A DNA stretch of 11,894 nucleotides from Rhodoferax sp. (GTDB lineage Bacteria; Pseudomonadota; Gammaproteobacteria; Burkholderiales; Burkholderiaceae_C): NCBI GenBank assembly GCA_021737905.1, contig JAIPDA010000055.1, forward strand, positions 1-11,894, read 5' to 3'. The position numbers and the translations under genes are program-made. The notes under the pieces are model-generated. The model did no database searches and was not told the origin of the DNA. It worked only from the letters and a program-made list of their open reading frames with translations. Positions within the stretch are counted from its first letter, which is position 1, and every line of letters starts with the position of its first letter. Below are positions 1 through 6,786 of the stretch, piece after piece.

Positions 1-843
1 CACCAGCCGGTCTTCACGCCGGTCGGCCAACATGTGCAGGCGGGCCCGAATGAGGCTAAGCAAAGCCTCGTTGGCCTTGATCTGCCGCACCTCAAAGGCT
101 GTCGCCAGTCCGTTGCGTGCCAGCTCTTCCCAGGACTTGCCCAATCCAGCGGCCCGCGCCACCCACAACACGACTTGCAAGTCACGCAGGCCGCCGGGGG
201 ATTCTTTGCAGTTGGGCTCGAGCGCGTAGGGCGTGTCTTCAAACTTGTTGTGGCGCTGCCGCAGCTCCAGTGACTTGGCCACAAAAAAAGCCTTGGGGTC
301 CATGGCTTTTTCAAGCCGGGCTTGCAGGCTGAGAAAATTGGCTTTCGAGCCGGCCAGCCAGCGCGCCTCCAGCACCGATGTTTGCACGGTCACATCTTTG
401 CCCGCCTCGTGCAGACATTCACTTTCTGTGCGAACACTGGAGCCGATTTCCAGGCCCGTGTCCCAGCAGCTGCCGATGAAGTTTTCGATGCGTACTTTGA
501 GGCTGGAATCTGCCAATGGTGCGTCGATCAGGGTGCCATCGGGCAGCAGCAGCAGCACATCTACATCGGAATAAGGAAACAACTCCCCCCGGCCGTAGCC
601 ACCGACGGCCACCAGGCTGCATGATTCTGGAAAGCCGGCGCGCACCCAGAGCTGTTGCAAAGTTTTGTCGGTGTGACGCGCTAAGGCTTGCAATCGTGAA
701 CGGATGCCACGCGTGGAAGCGCCGCTTTGTGCCAGGGATGCCAGCAAATCGGTTTTGCCGCTGCGGTAATGCTCACGCCAGTGCGCCAGCTCTGCGGCTG
801 TCACCGGCGAAGTGGTTTCTACGCTGGGGCTGGATGCTTGCAT
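1..843 (-). CDS. glnD: [Protein-PII] uridylyltransferase / uridylyl-removing enzyme, N-terminal part (cut by window edge)
   Basis: GlnD is the bifunctional nitrogen sensor that uridylylates the PII protein (GlnB/GlnK) when glutamine is low and removes UMP when it is high, in the cytoplasm. The 281 visible residues cover the nucleotidyltransferase domain. The motif GGYGRGEL is at residues 81-88, followed by SDVDVL at 92-97 with the two metal-binding aspartates. The family motif YALEPNCKESPGGLRDLQ is at about 206-223. The family is usually about 850-900 residues, so the HD and two ACT domains lie beyond position 1. I chose the ATG at 843 because the stop codon of map lies five codons upstream in the same frame, so no earlier start is possible. 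No clear Shine-Dalgarno sequence precedes it. It follows map on the same strand after 12 bp, so co-transcription is likely. Identity is secure from the motifs. Confidence 0.96.
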   Translation of the reverse strand, partial: MQASSPSVETTSPVTAAELAHWREHYRSGKTDLLASLAQSGASTRGIRSRLQALARHTDKTLQQLWVRAGFPESCSLVAVGGYGRGELFPYSDVDVLLLLPDGTLIDAPLADSSLKVRIENFIGSCWDTGLEIGSSVRTESECLHEAGKDVTVQTSVLEARWLAGSKANFLSLQARLEKAMDPKAFFVAKSLELRQRHNKFEDTPYALEPNCKESPGGLRDLQVVLWVARAAGLGKSWEELARNGLATAFEVRQIKANEALLSLIRARLHMLADRREDRLV

Positions 844-855
844 GCAGGGGCAGAT

Positions 856-1710
856 TCAGGCGCCGGTCGTCTCTGCCGAGCGGCTTTGGGCATGGGCTGG
901 GACAAAAGCCGGAATCGCCGGACTGCCGGCTGACAGGGTCAGTACCTCGTAGCCCTGTTCAGTGACCAAAACGGTGTGTTCCCATTGAGCAGACAGGGAG
1001 TGGTCACGGGTGACGATGCTCCAACCGTCTTTTTCAGGGCCGTCTTTGATCTCGCGTTTGCCGGCGTTGATCATGGGCTCGATGGTGAAGGTCATGCCGG
1101 GCTTGAGCTCATCGAGCGTGCCGGGGCGGCCGTAGTGCAGCACCTGAGGCTCTTCATGAAACTTCTGGCCAATGCCGTGGCCGCAAAATTCACGCACGAT
1201 TGAAAACCCCTGCTTTTCAGCAAAGGTTTGAATGGCATGACCGATGTCACCAAGCCGAACCCCGGGCTTGACGCGCATGATGCCTTGCCACATGGCTTCG
1301 TAGGTGATGTGGCACAGGCGCTTGGCCGCAATTGAAGCCTCGCCCACCAAATACATGCGGCTGGTGTCACCGTGCCAGCCGTCCTTGATGACGGTCACGT
1401 CAATGTTGACGATGTCGCCTTTTTTCAGCGCTTTGTCGTTCGGAATGCCGTGACAAACCTGGTGATTGACCGAAGTGCAAAGCGATTTAGGGTAAGCGCC
1501 GTAGCCCGGAGGCTGGTAACCCAGCGTGGCCGGAATGGTTTTTTGCACCTGCGTCATGTAGTCATGCGCCAGCCGGTCAATTTCGTTGGTGGTGATGCCC
1601 GGCTTGACGAAAGGTGTCAGGTAATCCAGCACCTCGGAGGCCAGTTTGCCTGCTACGCGCATGCCTTGAATGCCCGCAGCATCTTTGTAGGTAGTACTCA
1701 TGGCCGACAT
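856..1710 (-). CDS. map: Type I methionine aminopeptidase
   Basis: Map removes the initiator methionine from nascent cytoplasmic proteins and is a two-metal enzyme. Counting from the chosen start (284 residues), the five expected metal ligands are present: Asp104 (in VNIDVT), Asp115 (in GWHGDTS), His178 (in CGHGIGQ), Glu211 (in FTIEPM) and Glu244 (in AQWEHT). Length is slightly above the usual 260-275 because of a short C-terminal tail rich in Ala, Pro and Ser. Two starts are close. The ATG at 1710 has AGGTGG four bases upstream. The ATG at 1701 (MSTTYKD) would give 281 residues and matches how relatives usually begin, but its distance from that site is 13 bases. The open frame extends further upstream to 1863, but that extension does not resemble the family. 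The gene is divergent from purL and directly upstream of glnD. Confidence 0.96.
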   Translation of the reverse strand: MSAMSTTYKDAAGIQGMRVAGKLASEVLDYLTPFVKPGITTNEIDRLAHDYMTQVQKTIPATLGYQPPGYGAYPKSLCTSVNHQVCHGIPNDKALKKGDIVNIDVTVIKDGWHGDTSRMYLVGEASIAAKRLCHITYEAMWQGIMRVKPGVRLGDIGHAIQTFAEKQGFSIVREFCGHGIGQKFHEEPQVLHYGRPGTLDELKPGMTFTIEPMINAGKREIKDGPEKDGWSIVTRDHSLSAQWEHTVLVTEQGYEVLTLSAGSPAIPAFVPAHAQSRSAETTGA

Positions 1711-1714
1711 TATC

Positions 1715-1720
1715 CCACCT
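1715..1720 (-). promoter_or_regulatory. Candidate ribosome binding site for map
   Basis: AGGTGG on the minus strand is followed by GATA and then the ATG at 1710. It favours 1710 over the ATG at 1701, though the 4-base spacing is short. The overlapping GATAAT (1714-1709) could instead be a -10 element, which would make 1701 a leaderless start, but no good -35 hexamer lies 16-18 bases upstream. Confidence 0.4.
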
Positions 1721-1775
1721 GGCTCATGTCTGCGTGCGGCCAGACACGGGCCCCGGCCTTTGCGGAGATACGGAC

Positions 1776-1784
1776 TGATAAAAT
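1776..1784 (+). promoter_or_regulatory. Candidate extended -10 promoter for purL
   Basis: TGATAAAAT on the plus strand is an extended -10 element: the TGn motif followed by TAAAAT, which matches the sigma-70 consensus at five of six positions. The hexamer 17 bases upstream (GCCTTT) is a poor -35, which is tolerable for an extended -10 promoter. Transcription would start near 1791 and leave a leader of about 95 bases before the GTG of purL. It lies in the 175-bp divergent region shared with map (1711-1885). I saw no PurR-like operator, riboswitch or strong hairpin in that region. Confidence 0.4.
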
Positions 1785-1885
1785 CAAGTTTCTCCGCGCA
1801 GCGCTGCCTGACTTTAGGGCTGGAGCGGCCCCCAACCCAGGATTCAGCAACAGGCTGCTCCAATAACTACAAAGCCACTGCCACC

Positions 1886-4800
1886 GTGACCCTGCATCTG
1901 ACGACTTTTGAGGGGGAACCCCGGGGTATCAACGCCCTCAGCGAGTTTCGCGCCCGGCAACTGCTCCCTAGACTGCAGGCGATTTCAGACAAGATCAGTG
2001 GCGTCAGTGCCCGTTTCGTGCATCTGGTGGCCACCGAAGCTCCGCCCGATGACACCCTGGAAGCCCAGTTGGAGGCGCTGCTCAACTATGGCGAGCCCTC
2101 TCGCCAGTGGCCGGCGAACCCGGCAAGTGCTACTTTTTTCACCGTCTCCCCGCGTCTCGGAACGGTCTCGCCCTGGGCCTCCAAGGCCACGGACATTGCC
2201 CACAGTTGCGGCTTAGCGGTCAAGCGCATTGAGCGCATCACCGAGTACGCGCTGCTGATCAAGCCCGGCTTGCTGGGAAAAACTTATCTGAGCCTGGAAC
2301 AACGCGCGCAAATCAGCGACTTGCTGCATGACCGCATGACCGAAAGCATCATGACCGAGCGCGCGCAAGCCGCCGGCTTGTTTGCCGAACTCCGTGCAGC
2401 CCCTCTGCAGGCCATTGATGTACTGGGCGGCGGTCGCCAGGCGCTGGCGCAAGCCAATGCCGCTTTTGGTCTGGCGCTGGCCGACGACGAGTTGGACTAC
2501 CTGGTGCAGGCTTTCACCGGCCTTCAGCGCAACCCGACCGATGTGGAATTGATGATGTTCGCGCAGGCCAACAGCGAGCACTGCCGCCACAAGATATTCA
2601 ACGCCGAGTTCACGATTGACGGCGTGCTGCAGGACAAGAGCCTGTTTGGCATGATCCGCAACACCGAGCAGCTTCACCCGCAGCACACGGTGGTGGCGTA
2701 CTCAGACAACGCCTCGGTGATGGAAGGCGGCAAGCTGGAGCGCTTTTTTGCCGGCTCTGACAAGAACGCTTCACTCCAGAGCTACAGCGCCCGCGCTGAC
2801 GTGCTGACCCATGTGCTGATGAAGGTGGAGACCCACAACCACCCCACAGCGATTTCCCCTTTTCCGGGTGCCTCGACAGGCGCGGGCGGCGAGATTCGCG
2901 ACGAAGGCGCCACCGGCCGCGGCTCCAAGCCCAAGGCCGGCCTGACTGGCTTCACCGTCTCGAGGCTGTTTGACGATGCATTCGGCAAGCCCGGCCACAT
3001 CGCCAGCGCCCTGCAGATCATGACCGAAGGCCCGTTGGGCGGCGCGGCCTTCAACAATGAGTTCGGCCGGCCCAACCTGGCGGGTTACTTTCGCGAGTAC
3101 GAGCAGACCGTGGACGGCCAGCGCTGGGGCTATCACAAGCCCATCATGATCGCCGGCGGCCTGGGCACCATTGACGCTGCCTTGACAAGAAAAATCTTGT
3201 TTCCGGCCGGTACTTTGCTGATTCAACTGGGCGGCCCCGGTATGCGCATCGGCATGGGCGGCAGTGCTGCCAGCTCCATGGCCTCGGGCGCCAACGCGGC
3301 AGAGCTCGACTTTGATTCTGTGCAGCGCGGCAACCCAGAGATCGAGCGCCGTGCGCAAGAGGTGATTAACCAGTGCGCGCAATTGGGTGCCGCCAACCCG
3401 ATTCTGGCGATTCACGACGTGGGCGCGGGCGGCTTGTCCAACGCCTTTCCCGAGTTGGTGAACGACGCCGGCCGCGGTGCTCGTTTTGACCTGCGCGCCG
3501 TGCCGCTGGAAGAAAGCGGCCTGAGCCCCAAGGAAATTTGGAGCAACGAAAGCCAGGAACGCTATGTCATGGCGATTGCGCCAGAGTCCTTGACGCAATT
3601 TAAAGCTTTCTGCGAGCGCGAGCGCTGCCCGTTTGCAGTGATTGGCGTGGCGACTGAGGAGCGGGATCTGGTCGTGATGGACGGTGGCGCAGATTCTTCA
3701 TCCAAGCCAGGCGCAGCGGCCCCCCCGGGGGGCAGCGAAGTACACGAAGTGCCGAGCGTGGGGGCTCCCGTCCAGATGCCCATGAATGTTTTGTTGGGCA
3801 AACCGCCCAAGATGCACCGCGACGTCAAGAGTGTTCCCAGGCCGGTCAAGCCGCTGGACCTGACCGGCGTGGACCTGCAGCAAAGCGTGATCCATGTGCT
3901 CAGCCACCCGACGGTGGCGTCCAAACGTTTTCTCATCACCATCGGCGACCGCACCGTGGGCGGCCTCACGCACCGCGACCAGATGGTCGGCCCGTGGCAA
4001 GTGCCGGTGGCCGACTGCGCTGTGACGCTGGCCGACTACCGGGGCTTTGCCGGTGAGGCCATGAGCATGGGCGAGCGCACGCCGCTGGCCACGACCAACG
4101 CCGCTGCCTCGGCCCGCATGGCCGTGGCCGAAGCCATCACCAACTTGCTGGCCGCGCCGATTGAGCTGCCCCGCGTCAAACTGTCGGCCAATTGGATGGC
4201 CGCTTGTGGCGAGCCCGGCCAGGACGCTGCTCTTTACGAGGCCGTGAAAGCGGTGGGCATGGAACTGTGCCCGGCCCTGGGCGTGTCGATTCCGGTTGGT
4301 AAAGATTCGCTGTCGATGCGCACGGTCTGGACTGAGGGCGCCGAGGCTAAAAAAGTCACCTCGCCGGTTTCCCTGATCGTGAGCGCTTTTGCCACCTTGG
4401 CCGATGTGCGCGGCACGCTGACACCGCAGCTCAACGCCGAAGAAGCTGACAGCACGCTGATTTTGATTGACCTGGGCAAGGGCCGGTGCCGCATGGGCGG
4501 CTCTATCCTGGCGCAGACCCTGGACAAGGGGGAGGGCGCGGTACCCGACCTGGATGACCCGCAGGACCTGGTGAACCTGGTCAAGGCGGTCAACGCGCTG
4601 CGTGCCAAGGGTGACATACTGGCTTACCACGACCGCAGTGACGGCGGCCTGCTGGCTGCGGCTTGTGAGATGGCTTTTGCCGGTCAGGTCGGCGTGTCGC
4701 TCAACATCGACATGCTGCTGGTCGAAGGCGATGGCATTTCCGACAGCCGAATGGACACCGGCGACAGCAAAAACTGGGCAAGCCAGGTCAGTGCGCGCCG

Positions 4801-5971
4801 CGATGAACTCACGCTCAAGGCGCTGTTCAATGAAGAGCTGGGTGCTGTGATCCAGGTGCGCACCGCGGTTCGCAATGATGTCATGCAGCTTTTGCGTGAA
4901 CACTCCCTGGCCGCTTTCAGCCACTTTGTCGGCAAGACCCGGCCGCAGCATGCAGCGCTGGATGTCGGCAAAGGACAAATTCAAATTTGGCGCGACACCA
5001 AGGCCGTGTTCAGCGCGTCATTGCAGGACCTGCATCAGGTGTGGGACGCTGTCAGCTGGAAAATCTGCCAGCAGCGCGACAACCCGCAAGGCGCTGACGC
5101 TGAGCATGCGAGCGTCGGCGATCCGCAAAACACCGGCTTGCACGTGTGGCTGCCCAAGACCTTCCCCCAAGCCACTACTTTTGACGGAGCCCCCGCACTG
5201 GCCCTGTTCCGCCCGCGCGTAGCCATCCTGCGTGAGCAGGGCGTGAACTCGCATGTGGAGATGGCTTACGCCTTCACGCTGGCCGGCTTTGAAGCCTGCG
5301 ACGTTCACATGACCGATTTGCAAAGCGGCCGCGCGCACTTGCAGGATTTCATTGGCGTGGTCGCTTGCGGCGGTTTCAGCTACGGCGACACGCTGGGTGC
5401 GGGCATAGGCTGGGCCCGCTCGATCATGTTCAACCCACTGCTGGCCGAGCAGTTCAAAGTCTTTTTTGCACGCACCGACACCTTCGCCCTGGGCGTTTGC
5501 AACGGCTGTCAGATGTTTGCCGAGCTGGCCAGCATCATCCCCGGCGCTGAAGCCTGGCCGCGCTTTACCACCAACCTCAGTGAGCGCTTTGAGGCGCGCC
5601 TGGGCCAGATCGAGGTGCTGGACTCGCCGAGCTTGTTTTTCAAAGACATGGCCGGTGCGCGCCTGCCGATTGCGGTGGCCCACGGCGAGGGTTATGCTAA
5701 TTTTGCGCGCCGCGGCAATGCCGCCAAAGCCATTGCCGCCATGCGATTTACAGACCACCTGGGCCAGCCCACCGAGGCCTACCCGGCCAATCCCAACGGC
5801 AGCCCTGGCGGCCTGACAGCCGTGACCACGGCCGACGGCCGCTTCACGGCCATGATGCCGCACCCCGAGCGGGTGTTTCGCAACGTGCAGATGAGCTGGA
5901 CTGCCGGCAAGGTGGACGAGTTCAGCCCGTGGATGCAAATCTGGCGCAACGCGCGCAAGTGGGTCGGCTGA
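1886..5971 (+). CDS. purL: Phosphoribosylformylglycinamidine synthase, single-chain form
   Basis: PurL makes FGAM from FGAR, ATP and glutamine, the fourth step of purine synthesis. This is the long proteobacterial form with all domains in one chain. In order these are an N-terminal PurS-like region, tandem ATPase halves (NSEHCRHKIFN from residue 229; METHNHPTAISPFPGAS region from about 312; IPVGKDSLSMRT around 806) and a glutaminase domain from about 1110. The glutaminase triad is visible as Cys1205 (in GVCNGCQM), His1326 and Glu1328 (in MMPHPERVF). The length of 1361 residues exceeds the roughly 1295 of E. coli. About 28 extra residues lie in a loop near 940-977 that I believe is usual in betaproteobacteria. 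About 22 more form an unusual Ala/Pro/Gly-rich loop at 602-627. I chose the GTG at 1886 because relatives begin MTLHLTTF. It has no clear Shine-Dalgarno sequence, and the frame is open back to 1700. Confidence 0.97.
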   Translation: MTLHLTTFEGEPRGINALSEFRARQLLPRLQAISDKISGVSARFVHLVATEAPPDDTLEAQLEALLNYGEPSRQWPANPASATFFTVSPRLGTVSPWASKATDIAHSCGLAVKRIERITEYALLIKPGLLGKTYLSLEQRAQISDLLHDRMTESIMTERAQAAGLFAELRAAPLQAIDVLGGGRQALAQANAAFGLALADDELDYLVQAFTGLQRNPTDVELMMFAQANSEHCRHKIFNAEFTIDGVLQDKSLFGMIRNTEQLHPQHTVVAYSDNASVMEGGKLERFFAGSDKNASLQSYSARADVLTHVLMKVETHNHPTAISPFPGASTGAGGEIRDEGATGRGSKPKAGLTGFTVSRLFDDAFGKPGHIASALQIMTEGPLGGAAFNNEFGRPNLAGYFREYEQTVDGQRWGYHKPIMIAGGLGTIDAALTRKILFPAGTLLIQLGGPGMRIGMGGSAASSMASGANAAELDFDSVQRGNPEIERRAQEVINQCAQLGAANPILAIHDVGAGGLSNAFPELVNDAGRGARFDLRAVPLEESGLSPKEIWSNESQERYVMAIAPESLTQFKAFCERERCPFAVIGVATEERDLVVMDGGADSSSKPGAAAPPGGSEVHEVPSVGAPVQMPMNVLLGKPPKMHRDVKSVPRPVKPLDLTGVDLQQSVIHVLSHPTVASKRFLITIGDRTVGGLTHRDQMVGPWQVPVADCAVTLADYRGFAGEAMSMGERTPLATTNAAASARMAVAEAITNLLAAPIELPRVKLSANWMAACGEPGQDAALYEAVKAVGMELCPALGVSIPVGKDSLSMRTVWTEGAEAKKVTSPVSLIVSAFATLADVRGTLTPQLNAEEADSTLILIDLGKGRCRMGGSILAQTLDKGEGAVPDLDDPQDLVNLVKAVNALRAKGDILAYHDRSDGGLLAAACEMAFAGQVGVSLNIDMLLVEGDGISDSRMDTGDSKNWASQVSARRDELTLKALFNEELGAVIQVRTAVRNDVMQLLREHSLAAFSHFVGKTRPQHAALDVGKGQIQIWRDTKAVFSASLQDLHQVWDAVSWKICQQRDNPQGADAEHASVGDPQNTGLHVWLPKTFPQATTFDGAPALALFRPRVAILREQGVNSHVEMAYAFTLAGFEACDVHMTDLQSGRAHLQDFIGVVACGGFSYGDTLGAGIGWARSIMFNPLLAEQFKVFFARTDTFALGVCNGCQMFAELASIIPGAEAWPRFTTNLSERFEARLGQIEVLDSPSLFFKDMAGARLPIAVAHGEGYANFARRGNAAKAIAAMRFTDHLGQPTEAYPANPNGSPGGLTAVTTADGRFTAMMPHPERVFRNVQMSWTAGKVDEFSPWMQIWRNARKWVG
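3689..3766 (+). repeat. In-frame GC-rich palindromic insert within purL
   Basis: Residues 602-627 of PurL (around KPGAAAPPGGSEVHEV) replace what is a loop of about six residues in E. coli PurL, an excess of about 22 residues or 66 bp. At its core are seven C followed by six G (3720-3732) flanked by G3719 and C3733, able to fold as a hairpin (stem 3719-3724 with 3728-3733). A second GC-rich run, GGGGGC, is at 3760-3765. The flanking residues (ERDLVVMD before, PVQMPMNVLLGK after) are well-conserved PurL, so the enzyme core is intact. From memory it resembles short dispersed GC-rich repeats seen in some Comamonadaceae genomes. No second copy exists in this window, so repeat status is an inference. 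Confidence 0.5.
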
Positions 5972-5982
5972 CAAGCCGGCCC
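5961..5982. terminator. Terminator-like hairpin between convergent purL and crotonase genes
   Basis: A nine-base-pair stem (5961-5969 with 5974-5982, one T-G wobble) closes on the tetraloop GACA. It spans the purL stop codon and fills most of the 16-bp gap to the converging crotonase gene. Its symmetry could stop transcription from both sides. Neither strand has a proper U-tract after it, so it is not a textbook intrinsic terminator. Confidence 0.45.
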
Positions 5983-5987
5983 TGTAT

Positions 5988-6773
5988 TCACCAGCGCGGC
6001 TGGCGTTTTTCGATGAAGGCTTGAACACCCTCCAGCGCTGAGTCGTCCATCATGTTGCAGGCCATGCTCTGCGCGGCATCGTCATAAGCGGCTTGCATGC
6101 CGGTCTCTAGCTGGCGGTAAAAAAGCTGCTTGCCCATCTCAATGGGCAGCCGCGGTTTGCTCAAAATGCGCGAGACCAGGGACTCGACGGCTTCGTCCAG
6201 TTGCGCCGGGTCAGCCACCCGGTTGATCAGGCCTTTGCTCAGGGCTTCTTGCGCATTGATGAAGTCCCCGGTGACCAGCATCTCAAAGGCAGCTTTGCGT
6301 GACAGGTTGCGCGACAGCGCCACGCTGGGGGTGGCGCAAAACAAGCCTAGGTTGACGCCGCTGACCGCAAAGCGTGCGTCGGATGCAGCGACCGCCAGGT
6401 CACACTGCGCCACCAGTTGGCAGCCGGCGGCCGTTGCCATGCCTTGCACTTTGGCGATCACGGGCACCGGCAGACGTTGCAAGCTCATCATCATGCGGCC
6501 GCACTGGGCAAACAGTTGCTGGTAGTAGCCCAGCGCGGGTTCGGCGCGCATTTCCTTGAGGTCATGGCCGGCGCAAAATGCGCGCCCGTTCGCTGCAACG
6601 ACCAGCACGCGCAACGCGGGTTCGGTGGCCAATTGGTCAAGCTCTTTTTGCAGGGCGCTCAACAGCGCTTCATTGAGGGCGTTGAAGGCCAACGGTCGGT
6701 TCAGCGTGAGGGTGGTCACGCCGCGGGCGTCGTCGCTGCGCAGCAGTACGGGGTCGAGTGGGGTGTTGGGCAT
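5988..6773 (-). CDS. Crotonase-fold protein of the ECHDC3-like group (annotated as enoyl-CoA hydratase)
   Basis: This 261-residue protein has the length and order of an enoyl-CoA hydratase/isomerase: LTLNRP at 22-27, the oxyanion-hole region FCAGHDL at 66-72, and the segment GMATAAGCQLVAQCD at 111-125. Aligned with classical hydratases (GGGCELA ... QPEI), the two catalytic glutamates become Gln119 and Gly139; the 20-residue spacing matches exactly. The residues ATAAGCQLVA, GVN and GLFC are the pattern I know from human ECHDC3 and its bacterial relatives. Ordinary hydration of enoyl-CoA is therefore doubtful and the substrate is unknown; a CoA thioester is still likely. I chose the ATG at 6773 because GAGGT lies seven bases upstream and overlaps the stop codon of the acyl-CoA synthetase, 10 bp away. 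The two genes are almost certainly co-transcribed and probably translationally coupled. Confidence 0.9.
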   Translation of the reverse strand: MPNTPLDPVLLRSDDARGVTTLTLNRPLAFNALNEALLSALQKELDQLATEPALRVLVVAANGRAFCAGHDLKEMRAEPALGYYQQLFAQCGRMMMSLQRLPVPVIAKVQGMATAAGCQLVAQCDLAVAASDARFAVSGVNLGLFCATPSVALSRNLSRKAAFEMLVTGDFINAQEALSKGLINRVADPAQLDEAVESLVSRILSKPRLPIEMGKQLFYRQLETGMQAAYDDAAQSMACNMMDDSALEGVQAFIEKRQPRW

Positions 6774-6780
6774 GGTGATG

Positions 6781-6786
6781 ACCTCA
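6781..6786 (-). promoter_or_regulatory. Ribosome binding site of the crotonase gene, overlapping the upstream stop codon
   Basis: TGAGGT on the minus strand contains the TGA stop of the acyl-CoA synthetase gene and the Shine-Dalgarno core GAGGT, seven bases before the ATG at 6773. It fixes the crotonase start and suggests translational coupling. It is the best Shine-Dalgarno match ahead of any gene start in the window. Confidence 0.65.

Noticed and set aside
1700..1885. N-terminal extension of purL back to an ATG at 1700
   Set aside because: The extra 62 residues are unlike PurL, lie across the divergent promoter region and overlap the map start. The family N-terminus begins at 1886.
3698..4984. 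Long open frame (428 codons) on the minus strand inside purL, with others at 2771-3598 and 5018-6028
   Set aside because: These are antisense shadows of a high-GC gene with strong third-position bias. The proteins are rich in His, Gln, Arg and Ala and match no family I know, while purL is unmistakable.
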